This document shows positions 16,177 to 24,578 of a DNA stretch of 64,000 bases, in pieces. How positions within the stretch are numbered: position 1 is the first letter of the stretch; the number at the start of each line of letters is the position of its first letter. The stretch lies in contig NZ_JAQMWP010000019.1 in NCBI RefSeq assembly GCF_030403745.1, positions 145,742-209,741 of the forward strand, in the 5' to 3' direction. The notes beneath the pieces are model-generated. The model saw only the letters and a program-made list of their open reading frames with translations. It did no database searches and was not told where the DNA came from. The DNA is from Streptomyces sp. S.PB5. GTDB lineage: Bacteria > Actinomycetota > Actinomycetes > Streptomycetales > Streptomycetaceae. The position numbers and the translations under genes were made by a program.

Positions 16177-16908
16177 TCAGCCGAGGGGCATCCGGGGGAA
16201 GCGGCGCTCCTTCTCCTTCTCCGACTTCGCCGCGGCCTCCGCCGCCTTCGCGACGGCCGCGTACTCGTCGACGTACTCCTGCCCCGAGAGGTTGAGGATG
16301 GCGTAGATGATCTCGTCGGTGATGGCGCGCAGGATCGCCTTCTCGTTCTCCATGCCGGCGTAGCGGGAGAAGTCGAGGGGCTCGCCGAAGCGGATGACCA
16401 CGGGGTGGATGTTGGGGATGACCTTGCCCGGTGGCTGCGCCTCGAAGGTGCCGATCATCGCGCACGGGATGACGGGCACCCCGGACTTCAGCGCCATCAC
16501 CGCGACACCGACCTTGCCCTTGTAGAGACGGCCGTCGTGCGAACGGGTGCCCTCCGGGTAGATGCCGAGCAGTTCCCCCTTGCTCAGCACCCCGAGACCC
16601 TCGCGGATGGCGGCCTGGCCCGCCTCCTTGCCGGTGCGGTCCACCGGGATCTGTCCGGCGCTGCGGAAGAAGAACGCGGTGAGCCTGCCCTTCACGCCGG
16701 GGCCCGTGAAGTACTCCTTCTTCGCGAGGAAGGTGATGCGGCGCTTGAGGATCGCGGGCATCAGGAAGTGGTCGGAGAAGGAGAGGTGATTGCCCGCGAC
16801 GATGGCGGCACCCTCCGCCGGTACGTGCTCCAGCCCTTCGATCCGGGGCCGGAAGACCAGTCTGAGCAGGGGTCCCAGCAACACGTATTTGAGCAGGTAA
16901 TAGAACAA
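16177..16908 (-). CDS. 1-acyl-sn-glycerol-3-phosphate acyltransferase family protein
   Basis: A PlsC-type membrane acyltransferase that would transfer an acyl chain to lysophosphatidic acid. The catalytic NHxxxxD is NHLSFSD, with EGTRS in GIYPEGTRSHDG and a conserved VIPCAMIGT block. I prefer the TTG at 16908 because MFYYLLKYVLLGPLLRLVF is the usual start and AGGAG lies 7 bases upstream; an upstream TTG at 16941 would add 11 residues. The C-terminal 25 residues are charged and Ala-rich. A palindrome like the TetR site near 33978 lies about 150 bp upstream. Confidence 0.88.
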   Translation of the reverse strand: MFYYLLKYVLLGPLLRLVFRPRIEGLEHVPAEGAAIVAGNHLSFSDHFLMPAILKRRITFLAKKEYFTGPGVKGRLTAFFFRSAGQIPVDRTGKEAGQAAIREGLGVLSKGELLGIYPEGTRSHDGRLYKGKVGVAVMALKSGVPVIPCAMIGTFEAQPPGKVIPNIHPVVIRFGEPLDFSRYAGMENEKAILRAITDEIIYAILNLSGQEYVDEYAAVAKAAEAAAKSEKEKERRFPRMPLG

Positions 16909-17053
16909 CGAGGCGCTCCTCACTCCGGCATATCGGCTCAACCGCCGCGTTCCAGCAGGTCAACCGGCGTGTCGTGGGGGTGCCAGTGTAGTGGCCTGCG
17001 GGTTCGCGGGGAACGGGGTCGCGGGTGGGGAAGGCCGCGGGAACAGCCTGGTG

Positions 17054-17067
17054 CTACCGGCCGGTAG
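17054..17067. promoter_or_regulatory. 14-bp palindrome upstream of the acyltransferase
   Basis: CTACCGGCCGGTAG is a perfect palindrome. It matches 12 of 14 bases of CTACCGGTCGGTAA at 33978-33991 in the TetR/acyl-CoA dehydrogenase gap, suggesting one regulator acts at both places. Confidence 0.5.
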
Positions 17068-17150
17068 GTATCAACCGCATCGGGTGATCCTGGCCGAATC
17101 GGTGTCGCCGATCGGTGTCGCCGGGAGCTGTTGAATTCGTACCCGGACAG

Positions 17151-17190
17151 CATGACGGCCGCCCCTTCCGCATCCGAGGCGGCCGTCATG
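17151..17190 (-). terminator. Terminator of the dimethylargininase-ornithine aminotransferase operon
   Basis: A 13-bp perfect stem CATGACGGCCGCC/GGCGGCCGTCATG with a 14-base loop, beginning 6 bases after the rocD stop. Confidence 0.82.
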
Positions 17191-17196
17191 TCGAGG

Positions 17197-18423
17197 TCAG
17201 ACCCCCTGCATCAGAACCTTCTCCAGCGCGCCCAGCGCGCCCGTGAGTTCCTCGCCCGTGATGGTCAGCGGCGGCGCCAGCCGGATCGTCGACCCGTGCG
17301 TGTCCTTGACCAACACCCCTTCGCGCAGCAGCCGTTCACCGATCTCCCGTCCGGTGCCGACCGCCGGGTCGATGTCGACACCCGCCCACAGCCCGCGGGA
17401 CCGGAAACCAAGGACGCCCTTGCCGACCAGATCCGCCAGACCGTCCCGCAGCACCACGCCCAACTCCGTTGCCCGGCGCTGGAATTCGCCCGTCTCCAGC
17501 AGTTCGAGCACGGCCGTGCCGACCGCGGCCGCGAGCGGGTTGCCGCCGAACGTCGAACCGTGTTCGCCCGGGCGCAGCACCCCGAGCACGTCCCGGCGGG
17601 CGACCACCGCGGACACCGGGACGATGCCGCCGCCCAGCGCCTTGCCCAGCAGCAGCACGTCCGGGACGACACCCTCGTGCTCGACCGCGAGGGTGCGGCC
17701 GGTGCGGCCGAGGCCCGACTGGATCTCGTCGGCGATGAAGAGGCAGCCCTTGCGGCGGGTCAGCTCGCGTACCCCGGTGAGGTAGCCCTGGTCCGGGATG
17801 ACCACGCCCGCCTCGCCCTGGATGGGCTCCAGGAGCACCGCCGCCGTCGTCTCGTCGACCGCCGCCTCCAGCGCCACCAGGTCGTTGTACGGCACGATCC
17901 GGAAGCCCGGGGTGAAGGGGCCGAAGCCCTTCCGCGCCGTCTCGTCCGTGGAGAACGACACGATCGTCGTCGTACGGCCGTGGAAGTTCTCCGCCGCGAC
18001 CACGATCGTCGCCCGGTCGGCCGGGACGCCCTTCACCTCGTACGCCCACTTGCGGGCCACCTTGATGCCGGACTCGACGGCCTCGGCGCCCGTGTTCATC
18101 GGCAGGACCATGTCGAGGCCGGTCAACTCCGCGAGCCGTTCGGCGAATTCGGCCAGCTTGTCGTTGTGGAAGGCCCGGGAGGTCAGGGTCAGCAGGTCCA
18201 GCTGGCGGTGGGCCGCCTCGATCAGCGCCGGGTGGCGGTGGCCGAAGTTGAGGGCCGAGTAGCCGGCCAGCATGTCCAGGTAGCGGCGGCCCTCCACGTC
18301 CTCCACCCAGGTGCCCTCGGCGCGGGCGACGACCACGGGCAGGGGGTGGTAGTTGTGCGCCAGGACCGGTTCCTCGGCCTTGATGAGGTCGGCGGAGGTA
18401 CGGGTGCGTACGGGAGCGGTCAT
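17197..18423 (-). CDS. rocD: Ornithine aminotransferase
   Basis: A 408-residue class III PLP aminotransferase converting ornithine and 2-oxoglutarate to glutamate semialdehyde and glutamate. Landmarks: YLDMLAGYSALNFGHRHP, AENFHGRTTTIVSFS, the PLP aspartate in FIADEIQSGLGRTG and the Schiff-base lysine in LLLGKALGGGIVPVSAV. The ATG overlaps the upstream dimethylargininase stop by 4 bp, so the two are translated as one unit. Together they channel methylated arginine and ornithine into glutamate, under the adjacent Lrp regulator. Confidence 0.95.
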   Translation of the reverse strand: MTAPVRTRTSADLIKAEEPVLAHNYHPLPVVVARAEGTWVEDVEGRRYLDMLAGYSALNFGHRHPALIEAAHRQLDLLTLTSRAFHNDKLAEFAERLAELTGLDMVLPMNTGAEAVESGIKVARKWAYEVKGVPADRATIVVAAENFHGRTTTIVSFSTDETARKGFGPFTPGFRIVPYNDLVALEAAVDETTAAVLLEPIQGEAGVVIPDQGYLTGVRELTRRKGCLFIADEIQSGLGRTGRTLAVEHEGVVPDVLLLGKALGGGIVPVSAVVARRDVLGVLRPGEHGSTFGGNPLAAAVGTAVLELLETGEFQRRATELGVVLRDGLADLVGKGVLGFRSRGLWAGVDIDPAVGTGREIGERLLREGVLVKDTHGSTIRLAPPLTITGEELTGALGALEKVLMQGV

Positions 18424-19232
18424 GGGCGGATCTCCTGGGTGCAGCACTTGATGCCGCCGCCGGCCTTGTGGAACTCGGAGAGGTCGACGGGGACGGGGAC
18501 ATAGCCGTGGTCGTCGAGGCGTGCGGCCAGCGCCTCGGCCTGCGGCGCGATGAAGACATGGCGGCCGTCGGACACGGAGTTCAGACCGAACGCCATCGCG
18601 TCCTCGCGGGTGGCGAGCACCGCGTCCGGGAAGAGCCGCGCGAGCACCGTACGGCTGCCGGCCGAGAAGGCCTCCGGGAAGTACGCGATGTTGGCGTCGT
18701 CGAGCACGAACAGGGCCGTGTCCAGGTGGTAGAAGTGCGGGTCCACCAGCGTCAGGCTGATCACCGGGTGCCCGAAGAACTCCTGCACCTCGCGGTGCGC
18801 GTCCCGGGTCGTGCGGAACCCGGTGCCGGCCAGCAGGTACCGGCCGGTCCAGACGAGGTCGCCCTCGCCCTCGCAGACCGACAGCGGGCGGTGGACGTCG
18901 TAGCCGGCCTTCTTGAACCACAGGTCGTAGTGGGTGGACTCGGGGCGCCGCTCGGGCGCGTGGAACAGCGAGCCGAAGACGCGGCCGTCGACGACGACCG
19001 CCGAGTTCGCGGCGAAGACCATGTCCGGGAGGCCGGGGACCGGCTCCACCGCGTCGACGTCGTGGCCGTGGGCCCGGTAGGCGCCGATCAGCGCCTGCCA
19101 CTGCTCCTGGGCCAGGTCCACGTCGACATGGGTGTCGGGATGCATCCAGGGATTGATCGCGTACTGCACGGCGAAGTGTCTGGGTTCGCAGACGAGGAAA
19201 CGCCGTCGGCGCTGCACACGGGACTCGGACAC
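18420..19232 (-). CDS. ddaH: Dimethylargininase (DDAH-type amidinotransferase fold)
   Basis: A 270-residue guanidino-modifying enzyme of the DDAH/arginine deiminase superfamily, hydrolysing N-omega-methylated arginine to citrulline. Visible residues: PGLPDMVFAANSAVVVDG, the catalytic His region PHFYHLDTALFVLDDAN and the nucleophile Cys in GGGIKCCTQEIRP at the C-terminus. The GTG at 19232 follows GGAGGAA; an upstream frame start is not needed. It forms an operon with rocD, so hydrolysis of the related substrate arginine is also conceivable. Confidence 0.88.
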   Translation of the reverse strand: MSESRVQRRRRFLVCEPRHFAVQYAINPWMHPDTHVDVDLAQEQWQALIGAYRAHGHDVDAVEPVPGLPDMVFAANSAVVVDGRVFGSLFHAPERRPESTHYDLWFKKAGYDVHRPLSVCEGEGDLVWTGRYLLAGTGFRTTRDAHREVQEFFGHPVISLTLVDPHFYHLDTALFVLDDANIAYFPEAFSAGSRTVLARLFPDAVLATREDAMAFGLNSVSDGRHVFIAPQAEALAARLDDHGYVPVPVDLSEFHKAGGGIKCCTQEIRP

Positions 19233-19278
19233 AGAGGGGTTCCTCCGCTTCCTGCGGTGTCTACTGAGGGTTGACACC

Positions 19279-19307
19279 AAGGTAGGAAGTGACGGCACGC
19301 TTGACAA
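19279..19307 (-). promoter_or_regulatory. Promoter of the ddaH-rocD operon
   Basis: On the minus strand TTGTCA (19307-19302), a 17-bp spacer and TACCTT (19284-19279). Transcription would start near 19272, giving a leader of about 40 bases with GGAGGAA before the GTG. Confidence 0.72.
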
Positions 19308-19321
19308 GCAACAAGAATTGC
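19308..19321. promoter_or_regulatory. Candidate Lrp/AsnC site
   Basis: GCAACAAGAATTGC (GCAA-N6-TTGC) abuts the -35 of the ddaH-rocD promoter on its upstream side, the position of an activator. A second dyad GCAG-GAATG-CTGC lies at 19330-19342. The adjacent Lrp-family gene is the obvious candidate binder. Confidence 0.5.
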
Positions 19322-19379
19322 GTGTCCGCGCAGGAATGCTGCGTCTTTTGCCGGTGAAACGCAGTTCTGATGCGCATAT

Positions 19380-19871
19380 TCAGGACTCGCTCGGCGCGGC
19401 CTGACTCGCCCCCGCCTCCGGACTCTCCGGGATCAGATGGGACAGCACCATCACACTGATCGTCTTCCGGATGAACGGCTCGATGCGGATCCGCTCCAGC
19501 ACCTCCTCGAAGTGCTGCACATCCCGCGCCCGCACATGCAGCAGCGCGTCCGCACCGCCCGTCACCGTCATCGCCGCGGTGATCTCCGGATGGTTGCGCA
19601 CCACCTCCGCGAGCCGCCGCGGCGGTGCCGCGCCCTCGCAGTACACCTCGACGTACGCCTCCGTGCGCCAGCCCAGCGCCGACGGCTTCACCGTGGCCGT
19701 GAACCCGGTGATCACACCGGTCTCCCGCAACCGGTCCACGCGCCGCTTGACCGCCGTCGAGGAGAGCCCCACGGCCGTGCCGATCTCGGCGAAACTCGTC
19801 CTGGCGTTGGCCATCAGCGCGGTGATGATCTTCCGGTCGAGCTCGTCGAACGAGGGGGTCGTGCTGTTCAT
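19380..19871 (-). CDS. Lrp/AsnC-family regulator
   Basis: A 163-residue Lrp/AsnC protein. The N-terminal HTH is LDRKIITALMANARTSFAEIG, TAVGLSSTAVKRRVDRL. The C-terminal RAM domain includes VTGGADALLHVRARDVQHFEEVL. It sits directly upstream of, and in line with, the ddaH-rocD operon, so it probably senses an arginine-family amino acid. The intergenic dyads next to a separate good promoter suggest direct control of the operon rather than plain co-transcription. Confidence 0.92.
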   Translation of the reverse strand: MNSTTPSFDELDRKIITALMANARTSFAEIGTAVGLSSTAVKRRVDRLRETGVITGFTATVKPSALGWRTEAYVEVYCEGAAPPRRLAEVVRNHPEITAAMTVTGGADALLHVRARDVQHFEEVLERIRIEPFIRKTISVMVLSHLIPESPEAGASQAAPSES

Positions 19872-19949
19872 GGCGGCACTGTATCCAGCGGGTACGCCGA
19901 TTCCCCGGCACGTGTGCAGACGTGCGAATTCCTCCTACACTCCGGGTTC

Positions 19950-20699
19950 ATGCTGCGCGCCCTGGCTGTCGACGACGAACGCCCCTCGCTGGAGGAACTG
20001 CTCTACCTCCTGAACGCCGACCCCCGGGTCGGCACCGCGGAGGGCGCCGGCGACGCGACCGAGGCGCTGCGCCGTATCAACAAGGCCCTGGAATCCGGGC
20101 CGGGCGGCCCCGATGCCATCGATGTCGTCTTCCTCGACATCAACATGCCGGGGCTCGACGGCCTGGACCTGGCCCGGCTGCTCACCGGGTTCGCCCAGCC
20201 GCCGCTGGTGGTCTTCGTCACCGCGCACGAGGACTTCGCCGTGCAGGCCTTCGACCTCAAGGCCGTCGACTACGTCCTCAAGCCGGTCCGCAAGGAGCGC
20301 CTCGCCGAGGCCGTGCGCCGGGCCGCCGAGCTCCGCGACACCGCGCCGCGCATCCCCGTCAGCGAGCCCGACCCCGACCACATACCCGTCGAACTGGGGG
20401 GTGTGACCCGTTTCGTCAACGTCGAGGACATCACCCACGTCGAGGCCCAGGGCGACTACGCCCGGCTGCACACCACCAAGGGCAGCCATCTCGTCCGCAT
20501 CCCCCTGTCCACCCTGGAAGAGCGCTGGCGCTCCCGCGGCTTCGTCCGCATCCACCGCCGCCACCTCGTCGCCCTGCGCCACATCGGCGAACTGCGCCTC
20601 GACGCCGGCACCGTCAGCGTCCTCGTCGGCGCCGAGGAACTCCAGGTCAGCCGCCGCCACGCCCGTGAACTGCGGGACCTGCTGATGAGGAGGTCGTGA
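19950..20699 (+). CDS. LytTR-family response regulator
   Basis: A 249-residue response regulator: receiver domain (residues about 1-125) with phosphoacceptor D63 in VFLDINMPGLDG, the switch Thr in FVTAHEDFAVQAF and Lys in DYVLKPVRKERL; the C-terminal LytTR DNA-binding domain starts near residue 145 and includes RIHRRHLVAL and LQVSRRHARELRDLL. Its partner kinase is three genes downstream. No Shine-Dalgarno precedes the ATG and TACACT lies 9 bp upstream, so a leaderless mRNA is likely. The stop overlaps the next start as GTGA. Confidence 0.93.
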   Translation: MLRALAVDDERPSLEELLYLLNADPRVGTAEGAGDATEALRRINKALESGPGGPDAIDVVFLDINMPGLDGLDLARLLTGFAQPPLVVFVTAHEDFAVQAFDLKAVDYVLKPVRKERLAEAVRRAAELRDTAPRIPVSEPDPDHIPVELGGVTRFVNVEDITHVEAQGDYARLHTTKGSHLVRIPLSTLEERWRSRGFVRIHRRHLVALRHIGELRLDAGTVSVLVGAEELQVSRRHARELRDLLMRRS

Positions 20700-21067
20700 C
20701 GGTGCCCCAGAACCAGAGCCCCGCCGAACGCCGGGTCGTCGTCACCGGCCCGCCCCGCCAGACCCGCCGCGCCCCCGGCTACTACCGCCCCCGCACCGAG
20801 ATCGACGAACAGACCACCCTCGGCCACACCTACGTCCGCTCCCTCATGCGCACCCAGCTCCGCGCCGGACTCACCGTGTTCGCCGTCCTCGGCCTCCTGA
20901 TCGGCCCGCTCCCCCTGCTCTTCGCCGCGATGCCGGACGCCCGCCGGGTGGAATGGGCGGTCCTCGGCTTCGGCCTGTACGTCCCACTGGTCCTGCTCGC
21001 CCGCTGGTACGTGCGGCGGGCCGAGCGGAACGAGCGGGACTTCGTACGCCTTGTCGAGGACCGATGA
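20696..21067 (+). CDS. Small membrane protein upstream of the symporter (DUF485-like position)
   Basis: A 123-residue protein with a basic, Pro-rich N-terminus (about 55 residues), then two transmembrane helices (about 58-80 and 87-104) and a charged tail. It occupies the place of the small DUF485/YjcH-type subunit that accompanies acetate-type SSS symporters; I could not confirm family membership by sequence. The GTG start overlaps the regulator stop (GTGA) behind GAGGAGG. It is translationally coupled within the operon. Confidence 0.78.
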   Translation: MTVPQNQSPAERRVVVTGPPRQTRRAPGYYRPRTEIDEQTTLGHTYVRSLMRTQLRAGLTVFAVLGLLIGPLPLLFAAMPDARRVEWAVLGFGLYVPLVLLARWYVRRAERNERDFVRLVEDR

Positions 21068-21116
21068 GGCGCGCGGAACGGGTACGCCCCGACGGCCCGG
21101 CGAGGCGCGGCGACCG

Positions 21117-22829
21117 ATGAACTCCGGCTACGCCGTCCCCGCCGTCGCCCTCGTCGTCGTCGCGACCGTCTTCGTCGGCGCCTTCGGCCTGCGCATCTCC
21201 CGCACCACCTCCGACTTCTACGTCGCCTCCCGCACCGTCGGCCCCCGTCTCAACGCGGCCGCCATCAGCGGCGAGTACCTCTCCGCCGCCTCCTTCCTCG
21301 GCATCGCGGGCCTGGTCCTGGTCCAGGGCCCGGACATGCTCTGGTACCCGGTCGGCTACACGGCCGGCTACCTGGTCCTGCTCCTCTTCGTCGCCGCCCC
21401 GCTGCGCCGCTCCGGCGCCTACACCCTCCCCGACTTCGCCGAGGCCCGGCTCGCCTCCCAGGCCGTACGACGCCTCGCGGGGGCCTTCGTCGTCGGCGTC
21501 GGCTGGCTGTATCTGCTGCCCCAACTCCAGGGCGCCGGGCTGACGTTGCAGGTGCTGACCGGGGCGCCGGACTGGCTCGGCGGAGTGATCGTGGCGGTCG
21601 TCGTGGTCGCCACGGTCGCCGCCGGAGGCATGCGCAGCATCACCTTCGTGCAGGCCTTCCAGTACTGGCTGAAGCTCACCGCTCTCCTCGTCCCCGCTCT
21701 CTTCCTGGTCCTCGCCTGGCAGAGCGACGGCGCCCCCACCCACGCCTTCGAGGAACCGGCGGCCTTCCGCGAACGGAGCTCCGTGCGCATCGACGACAGC
21801 CTCGACCTGAAGCTCGACCGGCCGCTGACCGTCACGGTCGACGGCGAGGTCGACGGCCGCGGGTACGAGGGCACGGAACTCACCCTCCCGGAAGGCACCC
21901 ACCACATCGACTCCGGAACCCGGCTGACCTTCCCCGCGGGCGCCCAGGTCCCCGAGGCCGACCGCGGCGGTGACGCCGGCCTCTCGCCCTCCCAGGCCGA
22001 GACCCGTGGCGAACGCCCGCTGTACGCCACGTACGGGCTGATCCTCGCGACCTTCCTCGGCACCATGGGCCTGCCGCACGTGGTGGTCCGCTTCTACACC
22101 AGCCCGCACGGCGTCGCCGCCCGCCGCACCACCGTCGCGGTCCTCGGCCTGATCGGCGCCTTCTACCTCCTGCCCCCGGTCTACGGCGCCCTCGGCCGCC
22201 TGTACGCCCCCGAACTCACCCTCACCTCCGACGCGGACGCCGCGGTCCTGCTCCTGCCCGACCGGATGATCGGCGGCCTCGGCGGCGACCTGCTCGGCGC
22301 GCTGGTCGCCGGGGGAGCGTTCGCCGCGTTCCTCTCGACCGCCTCGGGGCTGACGATGGCCGTGGCGGGCGTCCTCACCCAGGACGTCCTCCCGTCGCGC
22401 GGGGTACGGCACTTCCGGCTCGGCACGGTGCTCGCCATGGCCGTACCGCTGGTGGCGAGCGTCCTGGTCGGGGGGCTGCCGGTCGCCGACGCGGTCGGCC
22501 TCGCCTTCGCGGTGTCCGCCTCCTCCTTCTGCCCGCTGCTCGTCCTCGGCATCTGGTGGCGCCGCCTGACCCCGCCGGGCGCGGCCGCCGGGATGCTGGT
22601 GGGCGGCGGCTCCGCCCTGGTCGCCGTGGCCGCGACGATGGCCGGCTTCCCGGGCTCCGGGGCCCTGCACGCCCTGCTCGCCTGGCCGGCTCTCTGGTCG
22701 GTGCCCCTGGCCTTCCTCACCATGGTCCTGGTCTCCCTGGCCACGCCGGGCCGGGTACCGGCCGGAACGGCGGCGATCCTGGCCCGGTTCCATCTGCCGG
22801 AGGAACTACGGGCGGAGGTGAAGGCATGA
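21117..22829 (+). CDS. Sodium:solute symporter, acetate-permease (ActP)-like
   Basis: A 570-residue SSS-family symporter with about 13 transmembrane helices. Family blocks: TSDFYVASRTVGPRLNAAAISGE split over helices 1-2, YLSAASFLGIAGLV, ILATFLGTMGLPHVVVRFYT and FLSTASGLTMAVAGVLTQD. A hydrophilic insert of about 90 residues (about 206-300) interrupts the membrane core, seen, as I recall, in actinobacterial acetate/pyruvate-type carriers. Flanked by a LytTR regulator and a LytS-type kinase, it is probably the regulated output or the substrate sensor of that pair. Confidence 0.9.
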   Translation: MNSGYAVPAVALVVVATVFVGAFGLRISRTTSDFYVASRTVGPRLNAAAISGEYLSAASFLGIAGLVLVQGPDMLWYPVGYTAGYLVLLLFVAAPLRRSGAYTLPDFAEARLASQAVRRLAGAFVVGVGWLYLLPQLQGAGLTLQVLTGAPDWLGGVIVAVVVVATVAAGGMRSITFVQAFQYWLKLTALLVPALFLVLAWQSDGAPTHAFEEPAAFRERSSVRIDDSLDLKLDRPLTVTVDGEVDGRGYEGTELTLPEGTHHIDSGTRLTFPAGAQVPEADRGGDAGLSPSQAETRGERPLYATYGLILATFLGTMGLPHVVVRFYTSPHGVAARRTTVAVLGLIGAFYLLPPVYGALGRLYAPELTLTSDADAAVLLLPDRMIGGLGGDLLGALVAGGAFAAFLSTASGLTMAVAGVLTQDVLPSRGVRHFRLGTVLAMAVPLVASVLVGGLPVADAVGLAFAVSASSFCPLLVLGIWWRRLTPPGAAAGMLVGGGSALVAVAATMAGFPGSGALHALLAWPALWSVPLAFLTMVLVSLATPGRVPAGTAAILARFHLPEELRAEVKA

Positions 22830-23332
22830 GGGAACGCCACAGGGACGGGAGGGGACACCCCCACGGCCCGGCCGGCCGGCCGACGGACCACGCCGGGCAC
22901 GGCACAGCCCCCGACCCCCGGCCCGCGGATCGCCCCGGGCGCGCGGCAGCCCCCGGCGCGGGCCCCAAGGGCCGACTCGGGCGTGCCGACGTTCTCGGCG
23001 GCCGGTTCGCGGGCCGGGGTGGGTGTGTCGACGGTTTGGGCGGTTGGTTCGTGGGCCGGGGTGGGCGTGCCGAGGGTGTGGGCGGTTGGTTCGCGGGCCG
23101 GGGTGGAGGTGCTGACGATCCGGGTCGTCGGTTCACAGGCCGAGGTGGCCGCGCCGACAGCCGGGGCGGCCGGTTCGCGGACCTGCGTCGGCGGCACGGG
23201 CTCGCCGGCGGCGCAGGGCTAGGCTGCGGGCTCGGGAGCTGTCGAGGACGCCGAGCGGAGCCGGACGGCTGCCACCCGGGCGGTCGCGCATGGACCGGCG
23301 GTCTCAACTCCCGTAAGGAGGCGGCCTCATGA
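22826..23332 (+). CDS. Repeat-rich ORF coupled to the symporter and kinase genes (doubtful gene)
   Basis: A 168-residue Gly/Arg-rich open frame of unknown function. Its ATG overlaps the symporter stop (ATGA, behind GGGCGGAGGTGAAGG) and its own stop overlaps the kinase ATG (ATGA), so ribosomes could pass through all three genes. About 75 central residues consist of a degenerate 14-residue repeat (such as VDGLGGWFVGRGGR) encoded by a 42-bp minisatellite. The composition is unlike a folded protein, and it may only be a spacer that happens to stay open. Confidence 0.4.
   Translation: MRERHRDGRGHPHGPAGRPTDHAGHGTAPDPRPADRPGRAAAPGAGPKGRLGRADVLGGRFAGRGGCVDGLGGWFVGRGGRAEGVGGWFAGRGGGADDPGRRFTGRGGRADSRGGRFADLRRRHGLAGGAGLGCGLGSCRGRRAEPDGCHPGGRAWTGGLNSRKEAAS
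22985..23182. repeat. 42-bp minisatellite, four full copies and one partial
   Basis: Units start at 22985, 23027, 23069 and 23111, with a partial fifth at 23153. Each contains a core like GGTTCGCGGGCCGGGGTGG. Units 2 and 3 are most alike; unit 4 is the most diverged. The period is a multiple of three, so all reading frames survive copy changes. Confidence 0.85.
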
Positions 23333-24543
23333 GCGGTTTCCTCGCCGGGCTCTGCGTCGCGATCCTCCCGCTGCTCGCCGCAGGCTTCTGGCTCGGCCGC
23401 CGCACCGCGCGCCCCGAGAGCCTGCGCGGCCTCGGCACTCCCGTCGAGCACGCCACGTTCGAGACCCTGCACACCGCTTCCCTGGCCGCGCCCCCGCTCA
23501 GGGCCGGGCTCACCGAGGAGACGGCCCGGAAGTCGGCCCGCAGACTGCGCACGCTCCTCGGCACGGACGCGCTCTGTCTGACGGACCAGAAGCAGGTGCT
23601 GGTCTGGGACGGCATCGGCGGCCACCATCGCGCCGAGATCATGCGACGGCTCGCGGATCCGCTGGAGACCGGCCGCGGCGAGGCGTTCCCGCTGACCTGC
23701 GACCACCTCGACTGCACGGTCCGCTGGGCCGTCGTGGCCCCGCTGACGGTCGACGACCGGGTCCACGGCGCCCTCGTCGCCTTCGGGCCCCATGAGTCCG
23801 CCGTCCTCGTCCGGGCCGCCGGAGAGGTCGCCCGCTGGATCTCCGTACAGCTCGAACTCGCCGACCTCGACCAGTCCCGCACCCGCCTCATAGAGGCCGA
23901 GATCAAGGCCCTGCGCGCCCAGATCTCCCCGCACTTCATCTTCAACTCGCTCGCGGTGATCGCCAGCTTCGTCCGCACCGACCCCGAGCGCGCCCGCGAA
24001 CTGCTCCTGGAGTTCGCCGACTTCACCCGCTACTCGTTCCGCAGACACGGCGACTTCACCACCCTCGCCGACGAACTCCACGCCATCGACCACTACCTGG
24101 CGCTGGTCCGGGCCCGCTTCGGCGACCGTCTCTCCGTCACCCTGCAGATCGCCCCCGAGGTCCTGCCGGTCACCCTGCCCTTCCTCTGTCTGCAACCGCT
24201 CGTGGAGAACGCCGTCAAGCACGGCCTGGAGGGCAAGTCCGTGTCCCACGGCAAGTCCCACATCAGCATCACCGCCCAGGACGCGGGCGCCGAGGCACTG
24301 GTCGTCATCGAGGACGACGGCGCGGGAATGGACCCCGCCGTGCTGCGCCGCATCCTCGCCGGCGAGGTCAGCCCCTCGGGCGGCATCGGACTGTCCAACG
24401 TGGACGACCGGCTCCGCCAGGTCTACGGCGACGACTACGGCCTCGTCATCGAGACCGCCGTGGGAGCGGGTATGAAGATCACCGCCCGGCTGCCCAAGTA
24501 CCAGCCGGGCGTGCACCCCGCCGGACGCCTCACCGGCGAATGA
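23329..24543 (+). CDS. LytS-type sensor histidine kinase
   Basis: A 404-residue kinase of the LytS/YpdA group. One N-terminal helix (residues about 3-22) is followed by a GAF-like region (about 40-180), the phosphoacceptor His in LRAQISPHFIFNSLAVIASF, the N box PLVENAVKHGLEG and the G box VVIEDDGAGMD. ATG behind AAGGAGG. It should phosphorylate the LytTR regulator encoded at the start of the same operon. In E. coli, LytS/LytTR pairs control transport of small carboxylates such as pyruvate, which suits the symporter in between. Confidence 0.92.
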   Translation: MSGFLAGLCVAILPLLAAGFWLGRRTARPESLRGLGTPVEHATFETLHTASLAAPPLRAGLTEETARKSARRLRTLLGTDALCLTDQKQVLVWDGIGGHHRAEIMRRLADPLETGRGEAFPLTCDHLDCTVRWAVVAPLTVDDRVHGALVAFGPHESAVLVRAAGEVARWISVQLELADLDQSRTRLIEAEIKALRAQISPHFIFNSLAVIASFVRTDPERARELLLEFADFTRYSFRRHGDFTTLADELHAIDHYLALVRARFGDRLSVTLQIAPEVLPVTLPFLCLQPLVENAVKHGLEGKSVSHGKSHISITAQDAGAEALVVIEDDGAGMDPAVLRRILAGEVSPSGGIGLSNVDDRLRQVYGDDYGLVIETAVGAGMKITARLPKYQPGVHPAGRLTGE

Positions 24544-24578
24544 GCCCCAGGTATCGCAGAGGCGCCCAGGCGGGTGTC

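Noticed and set aside
17098..17123. Two copies of ATCGGTGTCGCCG in tandem near the acyltransferase
   Set aside because: Exact 13-bp tandem copies, but short, with no symmetry and in a GC-rich gap; weak evidence for a binding site.
22985..23182. CRISPR array
   Set aside because: The 42-bp units are contiguous without unique spacers and are degenerate; no cas genes are present.
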